This document shows, piece by piece, positions 49,136 to 59,071 of a stretch of 64,000 nt of DNA (within the stretch, counting starts at the first letter, position 1; each line of letters opens with the position of its first letter). Both the position numbers and the translations under genes were made by a program. The DNA comes from Myxococcales bacterium 68-20 (lineage in GTDB: Bacteria; Myxococcota_A; Polyangia; Polyangiales; Polyangiaceae), in contig MKVQ01000044.1 of assembly GCA_001899635.1 (NCBI GenBank), forward strand, positions 62,001 to 126,000, written 5' to 3'. The notes under the pieces were generated by a model that was not told the DNA's origin, did no database searches, and saw only the letters and a program-made list of their open reading frames with translations.

Positions 49136-50332
49136 ATGAGACGCATCGCAACTGCCTTGGCGATCGTGACGGCCTCGGCCGTCGGATGCGCGACCACGGA
49201 GAGGCCGGTCGCGTTCGAGCAGCCCACGAGCGGACCGGAGCCCGGCTTCACGGTTCCTGATGGCGGTCAATCGATCGAGGCCTCCGTGGACTCGAACGAG
49301 CTGAACCTGTGTCCGTCGAACGAGTGCCCATTTCCGCTGCTCACGTGCGCGTCGTCGACCTATTTGTGTGATGTCAATCCGCTCTCCAATGACCAGAATT
49401 GTGGCGGATGCGGCATCGATTGCACCGTGCGGGGGATCGGCTCTCTCCTCAACGCGGGCTTTGGATGCGTCAACGGCGCATGCACGATGTTCTGTAGCAC
49501 TGTCGGTCGGCCATACGCAGACTGCGACGGCGTGTTGGAGAACGGCTGCGAGACGCCCCTCTTCACCGGTACGAACTGTGGGGCGTGCAACGACGCGTGT
49601 CCCCCGTCTCAGGTCTGCAGGGCAGGAACCTGCGCGGACAAATGTCTCCATCCTACCGTCGATACGGAGTGTGGCTGCAAGGACTTGCAGAACGACGATG
49701 CCAATTGCGGAGCGTGCGGGATCGCGTGCGCGCGAGAGCCAGTCGGCTTCCCAGCCCCGCCGCCAAATGCCATCTACGGATGTGTCGGTGGGCAATGCAA
49801 TCGTCTGAAATGTGATACGCGCGAGCATTCTTGGACGGATTGCAATGGTGACCTCCAGAAACCCAACAGCGATGGGTGCGAGGTCGATCTCAGCAAGCCA
49901 TTGGATGGGCATTGCGGAACTTGCGGTGTTCAGTGCGCTTCTGGGGAGAAGTGCGGTGTAGATGCCAGGGCTTCGGGGCCACCTTCGCTCGAGTGCCTCT
50001 GCAGACCGGGAGAGACCAGGTGCGCCGAGACCGGCATCAGGATGACGTGCGCAAACCTCGACATCGATCCCGCGAACTGCGGAGCCTGTGGGCGGCGCTG
50101 TCCGGGTGGCAGTCACGGAATCGCGGTGTGTCGCGCCGGGACGTGTGGCGTCGTGTGCGATCCGGGATGGCTGGACTGCAACGGCTTCGAGGGCGACGGC
50201 TGCGAGACGAACGCGCATCAAGATCCTGCCAACTGCGGAGCCTGTGGTGTCAAGTGTGACGGCGGGGAGAGCCAAGCCTGCGTCGCCGGGAAGTGCGTCG
50301 TCGAAGAGTGCCAGGAGAGCGATCCGCAATGA
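49136..50332 (+). CDS. Cys-rich secreted lipoprotein with NCGACGxxC repeats
   Basis: Lipobox ALAIVTASAVGCATT; at least five D-x-x-NCGACG-type repeats. Confidence 0.85.
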   Translation: MRRIATALAIVTASAVGCATTERPVAFEQPTSGPEPGFTVPDGGQSIEASVDSNELNLCPSNECPFPLLTCASSTYLCDVNPLSNDQNCGGCGIDCTVRGIGSLLNAGFGCVNGACTMFCSTVGRPYADCDGVLENGCETPLFTGTNCGACNDACPPSQVCRAGTCADKCLHPTVDTECGCKDLQNDDANCGACGIACAREPVGFPAPPPNAIYGCVGGQCNRLKCDTREHSWTDCNGDLQKPNSDGCEVDLSKPLDGHCGTCGVQCASGEKCGVDARASGPPSLECLCRPGETRCAETGIRMTCANLDIDPANCGACGRRCPGGSHGIAVCRAGTCGVVCDPGWLDCNGFEGDGCETNAHQDPANCGACGVKCDGGESQACVAGKCVVEECQESDPQ

Positions 50333-51516
50333 CAGCTTCGAGAGTCAACGCCTTCGTTCCTCGTGCGCCGATCGTCTGGGGCCTGCTCGCTGCGCTCGGC
50401 TCGCTGGCGAGCGGCTGCGCGGCCGAAGGCAAGGCCCCCGCAGCCCAGGAGGCCCCTTCGGAAGCGCCGGTGCCTCCTCCGCTCACGACCAATGACGCCG
50501 GCGTCGCCGACGCAGCGAGCTGCGATGACTGCGCGTTCTTCCGGCCGACGTGTGAGGCTGGCAGCTTCTGTCCGGTCGTCGGCGTCGACATCGAGGCGCC
50601 GTTGATCCTGAGTGATCTCGCCGGCACCTCCGCCACGAACGTCTGGGCGTCTGGCGCGAAGGGAGCGCTCCTGCACTACGACGGCGCAGCTTGGTCGAGG
50701 ATCAAGGGGCCGGACGCATCGCTCGCACAAATCTTGTCGCGCACCGAGACGGACGTCTGGACCGCGAGCATGCTCTCGCAGATCTTCATCCGACCGGAGG
50801 GCGTCGATGACCCGTGGCCGACGGCAAGGCTCGTGCCCCTACTCTTGGAAGGGAACGTCAACGGGATGTGGTCGAGCGCCGACGCGACGTGGACGTGGCT
50901 CGCGGTGAACATCTACTCCGCCGAGTCGACGCTCAACATCAAGCGCGTACGGAAGACCGCTACCGCCTATCGCTACGAGGAGCCCTTTCACTGCGGTGGA
51001 AGATGTGACCATTTTCGAATATTGCCATTCATGGATGTTCACGGGAGCTCGAAAGATGATGTCTGGGCGGTTGGACAGATGGGGAACGTATATCGTATCT
51101 CGGCGGCCGACGCGGACCGACCCAGCGCGGAGATCTTCGACTCACGGACGTACGCGACGCTCCACGGCGTGTGGGCGAGCGGACCGGACGACTCCTGGGC
51201 CGTCGGCAGTGGCGGGACGATTCGACACTACACCGGATCGCCCGACCGTCGCTTCGAGGTCGTCGGCTCTCTCGTGACGACGACGCTTCGGGCGATTACG
51301 GGATCCTCGAAGACGGACGTCTGGGCAGTCGGAGATGGCGGAGTGATCCTCCACTACGACGGGATGGCGTGGTCGCGCGTGCCGCTCGGAGACGTCCACG
51401 GCAGGCCGGATCTCTACGCCGTGTGGGCGGCCTCGCCGACGCAGGTCTGGGCCGCTGGAGACAGTGTTCTCCTCGAGCTCTCCGTCGCGGGTCGAACGAC
51501 GGGCGGTGGATCATGA
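50329..51516 (+). CDS. Lipoprotein with NVWA-x-G/WS-type beta-propeller repeats
   Basis: LGSLASGCAAEG; TSATNVWASGAKGALLHYDGAAWSRI, SKTDVWAVGDGGVILHYDGMAWSRV. Confidence 0.83.
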   Translation: MTASRVNAFVPRAPIVWGLLAALGSLASGCAAEGKAPAAQEAPSEAPVPPPLTTNDAGVADAASCDDCAFFRPTCEAGSFCPVVGVDIEAPLILSDLAGTSATNVWASGAKGALLHYDGAAWSRIKGPDASLAQILSRTETDVWTASMLSQIFIRPEGVDDPWPTARLVPLLLEGNVNGMWSSADATWTWLAVNIYSAESTLNIKRVRKTATAYRYEEPFHCGGRCDHFRILPFMDVHGSSKDDVWAVGQMGNVYRISAADADRPSAEIFDSRTYATLHGVWASGPDDSWAVGSGGTIRHYTGSPDRRFEVVGSLVTTTLRAITGSSKTDVWAVGDGGVILHYDGMAWSRVPLGDVHGRPDLYAVWAASPTQVWAAGDSVLLELSVAGRTTGGGS

Positions 51517-52763
51517 GGCGCTCGGTGCTTGGCGCGATCGTGACAGCGCTCGCCGCGTGCGCCGTCGCGGACGCGAGTGACGCGCCGTCGCCTGCGCCGT
51601 CGCCGTCGCCCGTGCCGAGCGACGACGGTGGCACGCCAGCGACGACCGACGCGTCCGCGGACGCGGGCACGGCGGGCAGGCCGGACGCCGACGCCTCCGC
51701 GCCGAGGTGCAGCTCCGCAGGCTGGTGCACGACGCGCATGCCGATGGATACGGCGTTCACGTTCACCGACGTCTGGCCGTTCGAAGATTCGGCGTTCGCC
51801 ACGGGCCTCCCGACGGGAGACAAGCTCCGAGGCACGATCGCCGAATACGACGGCAGCGAGTGGAAGCTTCTTTCTCCGCTCTACGATGCCCGGGTCGTCT
51901 GGGGAGCGAGCAAGGACGAAGTCTGGGCGGGCGGGGAGGCCTATCGAGGCACGCCGGCGCTCAAGCGTGGGCTTCGAGCGTCTGGAAGCTGGGCATGGAA
52001 TCCCATGCTCCCAGAAGAGACCGTCATTACCGGCATCTGGGGGTCGGGGCCGGGAGACGTCTACGTGCTCACGTACGACCCCCGACGCGCCGTTGGACAG
52101 CGCGTCTACCATTTCGACGCCGCCGGGACCCCTTCGCTCGTCTTCGACGCGGCGCTGCAGTCCAACGGCAACCAAGGGCTCCGAATCGAGCGTCTCGTCG
52201 GTACGTCGGCGAACGATGTCTGGATCGTCGGACGTCGCCAGCAATGCGGCTATCTCGCCCACAAGTCGGACGCCGGTTTCGTGGCGCTCGTGGATACGGT
52301 GCCGACCTTCGGCGTCGGCTGCGTCGGGCTCGGCGACGAGCTTCACTGGAGGGACATCCCATCCATCACATGGGTCAATGCCGTAGCGGTTGCCCCGGGG
52401 GTCGTCGACATCCTGGTCTCGGGGCCCAGCTCCCCTCAGGGAGGACGCGTCGTTCGAGTGGGGCGGCTGGCCGAAGGTGGATTCGAAATCGAGCATGGTG
52501 CCAAATACGGATATGCGCCAGAGTCCTGGATCGGTGCGCCAATGGCGGTTTGGTCGTCTGCACCCGGCGATATCTGGATGGCCGGGTTCGGTGTGGTCCT
52601 TCGGAACCCTGACGTGTTCAGCGACGCGGGTGCCTTTTCGTACTCGAGCGTCGCCCTCGGAGGCTCGTTCGTGCCCAAGCAGTTCAATGCGATTCGCGGC
52701 ACTTCGCCGAACAACATCTGGCTCGTAGGTGATTCCTATGCGTTCCACAAGACGTCGCTCTGA
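51513..52763 (+). CDS. Lipoprotein with related DVW/NDVW-type beta-propeller repeats
   Basis: MRRSVLGAIVTALAACAVADA; SKDEVWAGGEA, SANDVWIVGR, SPNNIWLVGDS; ATGA overlap with the previous gene. Confidence 0.82.
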   Translation: MRRSVLGAIVTALAACAVADASDAPSPAPSPSPVPSDDGGTPATTDASADAGTAGRPDADASAPRCSSAGWCTTRMPMDTAFTFTDVWPFEDSAFATGLPTGDKLRGTIAEYDGSEWKLLSPLYDARVVWGASKDEVWAGGEAYRGTPALKRGLRASGSWAWNPMLPEETVITGIWGSGPGDVYVLTYDPRRAVGQRVYHFDAAGTPSLVFDAALQSNGNQGLRIERLVGTSANDVWIVGRRQQCGYLAHKSDAGFVALVDTVPTFGVGCVGLGDELHWRDIPSITWVNAVAVAPGVVDILVSGPSSPQGGRVVRVGRLAEGGFEIEHGAKYGYAPESWIGAPMAVWSSAPGDIWMAGFGVVLRNPDVFSDAGAFSYSSVALGGSFVPKQFNAIRGTSPNNIWLVGDSYAFHKTSL

Positions 52764-54030
52764 GAGGACGCTCACTACCGCGAGCGTAGACGCGGCTCTC
52801 GCTGCGCTCGCGTTGGCGTTCGCGTCGAGCTGTGGCGACGCGAGCACGGTGCGCTTCGCGGTCGACGACGCCGGCGCGAGCGACCCTGCGGATGTGGGCG
52901 ACCCGAGCGACGCGGGCGCGTCGCCGAGCGAGGCGGGGCAGCCGTACGTTCAGCGCTCCCCGTTTCGGGTGAAATGCAAGGAGAAGCCCTGCGCGATCGG
53001 GCTGTCTGCGGATTCGATCGCGGGGTCTGCCTTCTGCGCGCTCCTCGACGACGGGCGCGTCGCCTGCTGGGGGAGCAACATCGAGGGCGTCCTTGGGCGA
53101 CCCGTGCACGACGGTGGACCGCTCGACGAGATCGGTCTTCCCGAGTTCGTCGAAGGCGTGAGCGGCGCGGTCGCGCTCGCGAGCACGTGCGTCCTCCTCG
53201 CGGACGGCACGGTGCAGTGCTGGGGCCCGGGCGCCGGGCCCCTTCCATTCGCGGGCGTCACGAGGCTCTCCAAGGGCTATACCAACCGGTGCGCGGTCGT
53301 CGGGCCGCTCGAGTGGAGCTGCGCCGAAGGCGTGTACGCGCCAGGTCTGGACGGCGGAGCCCTGTACCCGGAGCGCTCGTTTCAGGCACCCCCCGGCTCG
53401 CCGCTGCGCGAGGTCTTCGTAGGGAACGTGGTGCGCACTGGATGGCTGGCCTCGGACGCGACGCTCTTGCTCCGCGAGGACGGAACTCTCCTGAGCTCGG
53501 GGTCTCGCAACTTCATCGGTCGCGAGACCTCCCTCTCTCCGGTCGATCCCCACTTCGACGCCGTCGCCCTCGCGAACGTCACGGACATCGACGTCGGTGA
53601 TTGCGTCTGCGCGATCGCGGCCGGCGAAGCGTACTGCTGGGGATCGCGGAACACCGCCGTCTACCCGGTGGACGCCCTCCCTCGGCATGTCGGCTTCCCC
53701 GAGCCGCTCCTGCGCGTGTCGGCCGTCGGCTTCATCCCCTCGGAGGGCGCGTTCCGACGTCTCTGCGCGATTGGCGCGAGTGGCGCGGTCTACTGCTCCG
53801 GTCCGAACTCCGCCGGTCAGGCAGGAGACGGAACCCGCGCGACGGCCTTCGTGCCCGTCCGCGTCAAGGGTCTAAACGAGCCAGCGGTGGACGTCGTCGC
53901 CGCCCGGAGCTCGACCTGTGCGCTCGTCGAGAGCGGGAAGATCTATTGCTGGGGCTCCGGCGTCGCGGGCGCGCTCGGCAACGGCTACGCGAAGGACGAG
54001 CTCACGCCGATGTTGGTGAACCTGCCATGA
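52738..54030 (+). CDS. RCC1-repeat lipoprotein
   Basis: FCALLDDGRVACWGSNIEGVLG, CAIGASGAVYCSGPNSAGQAGDGTRA, TCALVESGKIYCWGSGVAGALGNG. Confidence 0.87.
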   Translation: MRSTRRRSERTLTTASVDAALAALALAFASSCGDASTVRFAVDDAGASDPADVGDPSDAGASPSEAGQPYVQRSPFRVKCKEKPCAIGLSADSIAGSAFCALLDDGRVACWGSNIEGVLGRPVHDGGPLDEIGLPEFVEGVSGAVALASTCVLLADGTVQCWGPGAGPLPFAGVTRLSKGYTNRCAVVGPLEWSCAEGVYAPGLDGGALYPERSFQAPPGSPLREVFVGNVVRTGWLASDATLLLREDGTLLSSGSRNFIGRETSLSPVDPHFDAVALANVTDIDVGDCVCAIAAGEAYCWGSRNTAVYPVDALPRHVGFPEPLLRVSAVGFIPSEGAFRRLCAIGASGAVYCSGPNSAGQAGDGTRATAFVPVRVKGLNEPAVDVVAARSSTCALVESGKIYCWGSGVAGALGNGYAKDELTPMLVNLP

Positions 54031-55763
54031 AGCGTGTTTCGCAGCTCACGGGAAGTGTCCTCGCGGTCGCCATCGCCGCCGCGGCGTGCAGCAAGTCACG
54101 GGGCGGCTTCGAGTCCGCTCCGCAGACGTTCGTGGTCGATGCGGGAGAGCCGCCCGTCGAGCAGGCGTGCCCGCTTCAGTGCGCGCCCGATCTCAGGTCG
54201 CTCGTCCGCTCGTGCGATGGCACGATCGCCGAGGTGTGCCCGCCCGACCTCGCGTGTGGTGGGGGCGGGTGCATCGACCCCTGCGCGGCGGCTGCGGAGG
54301 CGCAAGGCAGCGTCGGGTGTGAGTTCGTCATGGTGCCTCCGGCGACGACGTTGCATTCGTCACGTAGCTGCTATGCGGCGTACGTCGTCAACGCGCAACC
54401 GGTAGGGGCCGACCTCCGGATCGAGTACCGCGGCCAGACGATGGATCTCTCCGGCTCCGTCTTCAAGTTTGCCGCCGGTACCGGTGAGCTCATGCCTCAC
54501 GAAGGCGCGCTTCAGCCCGGAGAGGGGGCCGTAATTTTTCTGGCGGATCCTCCGAACAAGAAGGGGGCCGAGCGCGAAGTCTTCTGTCCAGACGGCGTCA
54601 AGGCGCTCACGACCGAGTGGCCGAACCCCATCGAGGTCGGGATCGGGGAAGGGGCGACCTTCCGCCTCGTCACGAGTGTCCCCGTGACGGCGTCGACGAT
54701 CTATCCGTTCGGCGGAGCCAAGAGCTTCATGCCCTCTGCGACGTTGCTCCTTCCAGTCGCCGGATGGGGCAAACAGCACGTCCTCGTCGGCGCTTGGGAA
54801 CGTGCCGCGGGCCCGTCACGAGAAGACTACCCCGGCTTGCAGATCGTGGCGGCCGAGGACGACACCGAGATCTACGTCCTCACCGGGTCCCTCAGGCACC
54901 GCCTGAGGAAGCACAAGCTCTCCCGCGGGCAGTCGCTGCAGCTCATGCTGCCGGAGGATCCGAGTGGAAGCATCATCGCGTCGAACAAGCCGACGTCGGT
55001 CTTCGGCGGCCACTCGTGTCTGAATATCCCCTCCAACGTCTGCTGTTGCGATGCGGAGCAACAGCAACTCCCCGCGCTTGAGCAGTGGGGCAGTAAGTAC
55101 GCCGTCGTCGGTCATCGCTCTCGCACGGGCAGCGCCCCCGAGTCGTCGCCCGTCCGAATCGTCGCTGCCTTCGACGGGACACAGCTCTCCTACGACCCCG
55201 CGCCTCCCGCCGGCGCTCCTCGTACGATGGAGAGCGGCGAGATCGTGACGTTCTGGACGAACGCGCCTCTCGTAGTGAAGACGCAAGACGCGGATCACCC
55301 AATCTACGTCGCTCAGTACATGACGGGCTATGGAGTGGTCAAAGGCCTTGGGGGCGGCGGTGATCCCGAGTTCGTGAACGTCGTGCCGGCGGGGCAATAC
55401 CTGGGCTCGTATGCGTTCTACGCCGACCCGACGTACAAGGAGACGGCGCTCGTCATCGTGCGCCAGAAGCAGGGAGGCGAATACAAGGATGTCTGGCTCG
55501 AATGCGCGAAGGGGAACGTCCCCGACTTCACGCCCCTCGGTACCGAGGGAGAGTTCGAGTATGCGCGTGTCGACCTGACTCGCAACGGCCTTCCGGTTGC
55601 GGTCCTGCCGGACGGGCCTTCCTGCAGTCACGGCTTTCAGCAGCTTCGGAGTGACGGTCCCTTCACCGCCACGCTGTGGGGATGGGACAGCGCGGCGAGC
55701 TACGCCTATCCCGGCGGCATGGGACAGCGCAGGCTCGTAACGAAATTGCCTCGCGTCGATTGA
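54027..55763 (+). CDS. IgGFc-binding-protein-like lipoprotein
   Basis: Lipobox AIAAAACSKS; TSVFGGHSCLNIPSNVCCCDAEQQQLPALEQWGSKYAVVGHRSR typical of the IgGFc-binding N-terminal-like family. Confidence 0.8.
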   Translation: MKRVSQLTGSVLAVAIAAAACSKSRGGFESAPQTFVVDAGEPPVEQACPLQCAPDLRSLVRSCDGTIAEVCPPDLACGGGGCIDPCAAAAEAQGSVGCEFVMVPPATTLHSSRSCYAAYVVNAQPVGADLRIEYRGQTMDLSGSVFKFAAGTGELMPHEGALQPGEGAVIFLADPPNKKGAEREVFCPDGVKALTTEWPNPIEVGIGEGATFRLVTSVPVTASTIYPFGGAKSFMPSATLLLPVAGWGKQHVLVGAWERAAGPSREDYPGLQIVAAEDDTEIYVLTGSLRHRLRKHKLSRGQSLQLMLPEDPSGSIIASNKPTSVFGGHSCLNIPSNVCCCDAEQQQLPALEQWGSKYAVVGHRSRTGSAPESSPVRIVAAFDGTQLSYDPAPPAGAPRTMESGEIVTFWTNAPLVVKTQDADHPIYVAQYMTGYGVVKGLGGGGDPEFVNVVPAGQYLGSYAFYADPTYKETALVIVRQKQGGEYKDVWLECAKGNVPDFTPLGTEGEFEYARVDLTRNGLPVAVLPDGPSCSHGFQQLRSDGPFTATLWGWDSAASYAYPGGMGQRRLVTKLPRVD

Positions 55764-55810
55764 GGCGGCAGCAGGAGCGGCGCCCCGAGCGCCTCCCTGC
55801 TCGCTCGGAC

Positions 55811-55838
55811 GGAGGGCTCCGACGTGGTGGAGCCCTCC
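55811..55838 (+). terminator. Hairpin downstream of the lipoprotein operon
   Basis: GGAGGGCTCC-GACGTGGT-GGAGCCCTCC, 10-bp perfect stem. Confidence 0.6.
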
Positions 55839-55975
55839 CGTTGCTGACGGCCCCCCACCGGGGGCTCGGGCTCGGCGCGGACCCAGCCTGGATTTTGGCC
55901 GGCGCAGACGCCCATCTTACCCACCAATCGTCCCCCTTGGGGCTCGTGCGGCTAAATGCGAACGGAGATTGATCG

Positions 55976-57364
55976 ATGTCCATTTCTTCGAAATATCGGA
56001 ATAGGCTCCCATTGGCGCTCATCGTCGGAGGCGCCGTCGCGAGCGCCTTCACGTGGGCGTGTACCTCGTCGACCGACGATGAGCCCAGCGTCGACAGCTC
56101 GGTCCCGAGCCGCGAGGACGGAGGACGTGACGTCTCCACGGGGCCGCACGATGAGTCGCCCGAAGAGCGCGACGCGTCGAAGAAGCCGGGCGAAGAAGAA
56201 GACGCCGGTGACGGTGGAGGGGAGCTCGTGCTCGACGCGGGCGACGGGGACGCGAGTGATGGGGGCGACGCCGGGGGGCCGCCTCCGAACGTCATCGTGC
56301 AGGTCGCGGTCGGGCCGGATTCACCGGGCTGGAGCTTCGCGTGCGCGCTGTCAGCCCCCGGAGACGTGTATTGCTGGGGAGCTGGATACACGCTTGTCCC
56401 GGGAGCCATTCCCAACCTGACCGATGTCGTCGAGCTCTCCGCGGGTAACCGGCATGTCTGTGCGAGGCGAGCGTCCGGGATCGTCGCTTGCTGGGGGCAG
56501 AACATCTCAGGACAGCTCGGCGACGGAACGACGACCGGGGGCGGCTCTCCGGTCGAAGTGTTCGAGTTGACCGATGCGGTCGAGATCGCGGCGGGCGAGA
56601 GCCACACGTGCGCGAGGCGAGCCTCCGGCAGTGTCGTTTGCTGGGGAGCCAACAACTACGGACAGCTCGGCGATGGGACCACGATCGCACATGTGATCCC
56701 CGAGCTCGTCACGGGACTGACCGATGCTGTCCAGATCACCGCGCGCTGGTCCTCGAACTGCGCGAAGCGAGCGACCGGCCAGGTCGTTTGCTGGGGGCAG
56801 AACAACTCCGGGAAGCTCGGTGATGGGACCACGACGGCTCAGCTGGCGCCCACGCCCGTTCCGGATCTGACAAACGTCGAGGAAGTACGGATCGGCTACA
56901 ACCACACCTGCGCGAGGCTTGATACCGGGGCGCTTCGTTGCTGGGGAGGCAACTGGTCAGGGCAGCTCGGCAACGGACAGCAGAACGCGTCGAGCCGCGT
57001 ACCGGTGACTGCCAACATCACGGATGTCGCCCGAGTCGCCATGGGCAACAACTTGACGTGCGTGGCGACGAGCGCGGGCGCTCCGTTCTGCTGGGGAGAA
57101 GGCTCGGGCGTGGGCGACGGAGTCTTTGGTGCCCGCCTGACCCCGGTGGCGACCCCCGGTGTGACCGACGTCGCGCAGCTCGCCGCAGGGAACCTCGTCA
57201 GCTGCGCGGTGCGAGCGTCCGGGGAGGTTTGGTGCTGGGGCAATAACCGCGATGGCGCGCTCGGTGATGGGACCAAGGTCGAGCGCTGGACCCCCGCGCC
57301 GGTGTTCGGGCTCCCCGGCAGCCCTGTCGATACGCCCGACGGCGGCGTCGACGGCGGTCCGTAG
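55976..57364 (+). CDS. RCC1-repeat lipoprotein (second copy)
   Basis: Lipobox VASAFTWACTSS; repeated C-A-R-R-A-S-G-x-V-x-CWG-x-N-x-x-GQLGDGTT units. Confidence 0.9.
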   Translation: MSISSKYRNRLPLALIVGGAVASAFTWACTSSTDDEPSVDSSVPSREDGGRDVSTGPHDESPEERDASKKPGEEEDAGDGGGELVLDAGDGDASDGGDAGGPPPNVIVQVAVGPDSPGWSFACALSAPGDVYCWGAGYTLVPGAIPNLTDVVELSAGNRHVCARRASGIVACWGQNISGQLGDGTTTGGGSPVEVFELTDAVEIAAGESHTCARRASGSVVCWGANNYGQLGDGTTIAHVIPELVTGLTDAVQITARWSSNCAKRATGQVVCWGQNNSGKLGDGTTTAQLAPTPVPDLTNVEEVRIGYNHTCARLDTGALRCWGGNWSGQLGNGQQNASSRVPVTANITDVARVAMGNNLTCVATSAGAPFCWGEGSGVGDGVFGARLTPVATPGVTDVAQLAAGNLVSCAVRASGEVWCWGNNRDGALGDGTKVERWTPAPVFGLPGSPVDTPDGGVDGGP

Positions 57365-57738
57365 TTCGCGCTGAGAAGCGACGCGAGGGAGGTCCCCTCG
57401 GACGTGCCGTGTCGCTCATGCAGACGAGCCCCTCCGTGGCCGGCTCGGCAAGCGCTCGCGTGCCCATGCGGCGACGGAGGTGGCGGCGATCGTCGACGGC
57501 GTCGCATGATCCGCGCCGCCCGGAGCTGCGGAGGGAGCGTTGAGTGCCGCGAAGGCGTCTGCGGCCAGGGCACCGGCGCGCCGACCTGCCCCGCGATCGT
57601 CGAAGACGGCGAGGGGCTGCCTCGAGGGGGCGCACATGACCTGCCGCACCCCGGTCGCCTGCATCGGTCGAGCGTGCGTGATGCCCTCGACGGCGGCCTG
57701 CCAGTAGGCTCCGGCCCCGAACGGGAGCTCGGCATCCG

Positions 57739-57771
57739 AGCCCCCGAACGAGGTCGACTTCGTTCGGGGGC
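57739..57771. repeat. 13-bp inverted repeat overlapping the end of the DUF421 remnant
   Basis: AGCCCCCGAACGA-GGTCGAC-TTCGTTCGGGGGCT (arms read by eye; centre nearly palindromic). Confidence 0.8.
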
Positions 57772-57990
57772 TTACGCGAGCGGAACGTCTGCCTGGAACA
57801 TCGGATCGCCGACCGCTGAGCCGAGCCCGATGATGATCGTCACCTGGAACAGCGAGAGCTGCGCGACCCCTCGCTTGCCGAGCAACCGGAGCAAGGGCAG
57901 CGTGTAGACGAAGATGATCGTCGTACGCAGCGCGACCTCGACCAGAAAGAGTGGCGGCTCGTCGCCGAGGTGGTCGCGTGCGGGCGGCGC
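57772..57990 (-). pseudogene. Truncated DUF421/YetF-like membrane protein (N-terminal part only)
   Basis: DEPPLFLVEVALRTTIIFVYTLPLLRLLGKRGVAQLSLFQVTIIIGLGSAVGDPMFQADVPLA then TAA; no rest of the domain. Confidence 0.72.
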
Positions 57991-58019
57991 GTAGACGCTC
58001 GTCGTAGTCGCGGAGCCGC

Positions 58020-58895
58020 TCAGCTGCGTCGTGCAACCGCCGTCGTGTGGCCGAGGGGCGCCGACGGCGCGACCGCGGACGCCCACTTGTTGGCGAGCTC
58101 CAAGCGACCGCTCACGCGTAGCTTCTTGTAAACCGAGCGGATCAGCTCGCGCGCACGGGCCTCGCTGATGGAGAGATCCGCGGCGATGTTCTTGACGTTC
58201 GCGTGACCGAGGAGCCCATTCGTCACCTCGCGCTCGCGCGGGGAGAGCACCGCGAGGCCCTCCAGGCGGCCCACCATCAGCGCGAAGCGCTGCGCCCACG
58301 GGGCGAGTCCGGGGTTGACGAGATCGAGCAAGCGCGCCTCACGGTCGCCGAACGGGCAATCCTGCGACGCGCGGTCGAAGGAGAGGTGAAGCTCCGTGGT
58401 GGGCGAGAGTGCGTGGATCGCCTTGAGCCGATCGCGCAGCGCGAACATCGTCCAGTACTTCGCCGCGATCGTCGTGCGGTGCGCTGCGAGCCTTCGCGGG
58501 TCGGCGACGTGCTCGACGCGGTGGCAGCCGGCCTCTTCGCAGGTGATCCGAATGAGCGGATCGTTCAGGTAGGTCTCCTCGCGCACGTCCTTCTCGACGG
58601 CGACGATCTGCGCGGGCGACTTCGGCCCCACGTCGTAACAGAGGTCGATGCGCCAGCCGAGGAGCGGATCGTTCTCCGGGGACCGCGGGTGCTTCACCGC
58701 GAGCACGGCGAACCCGCGCGCGGCCCCGAGCGCTCGACCGATCCGCGCGTGGCCGGACGCGACATAGGCCGCGGTCGTCTCCTGTGGCCCCATCGCGGCG
58801 AGGTCGACGCACACCGCCACGGCCTCGCGCGAGAGGTCCACCTCCGCCGACGATCCGGCGTCCGTGAAGGTGGGCTTTGCAGCGGTGGCCATCAT
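58020..58895 (-). CDS. LuxR-family HTH transcriptional regulator
   Basis: C-terminal LSPREREVTNGLLGHANVKNIAADLSISEARARELIRSVYKKLRVSGRLELA. Confidence 0.88.
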   Translation of the reverse strand: MMATAAKPTFTDAGSSAEVDLSREAVAVCVDLAAMGPQETTAAYVASGHARIGRALGAARGFAVLAVKHPRSPENDPLLGWRIDLCYDVGPKSPAQIVAVEKDVREETYLNDPLIRITCEEAGCHRVEHVADPRRLAAHRTTIAAKYWTMFALRDRLKAIHALSPTTELHLSFDRASQDCPFGDREARLLDLVNPGLAPWAQRFALMVGRLEGLAVLSPREREVTNGLLGHANVKNIAADLSISEARARELIRSVYKKLRVSGRLELANKWASAVAPSAPLGHTTAVARRS

Positions 58896-59071
58896 GACAC
58901 GTCAGCGTAGCACGGCGCCTCCGCGGGAAGCCGCGGCCCCCTCAAAGTTGAGGGATTGGAGCTTGGTTTTGCGTGCAGCAGACTCATCACCTTGCGCGCG
59001 AGCGCGGACGCAGCGAGGGCCGCCCGCGGGGCTTGCCGGTCGCTCTCCTCCAGAAAGGAACGAAGCCTCCG

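Noticed and set aside
57404-57907. 167-aa plus-strand ORF
   Set aside because: No family signature, overlaps the DUF421 remnant antisense; likely chance ORF in a decayed region.
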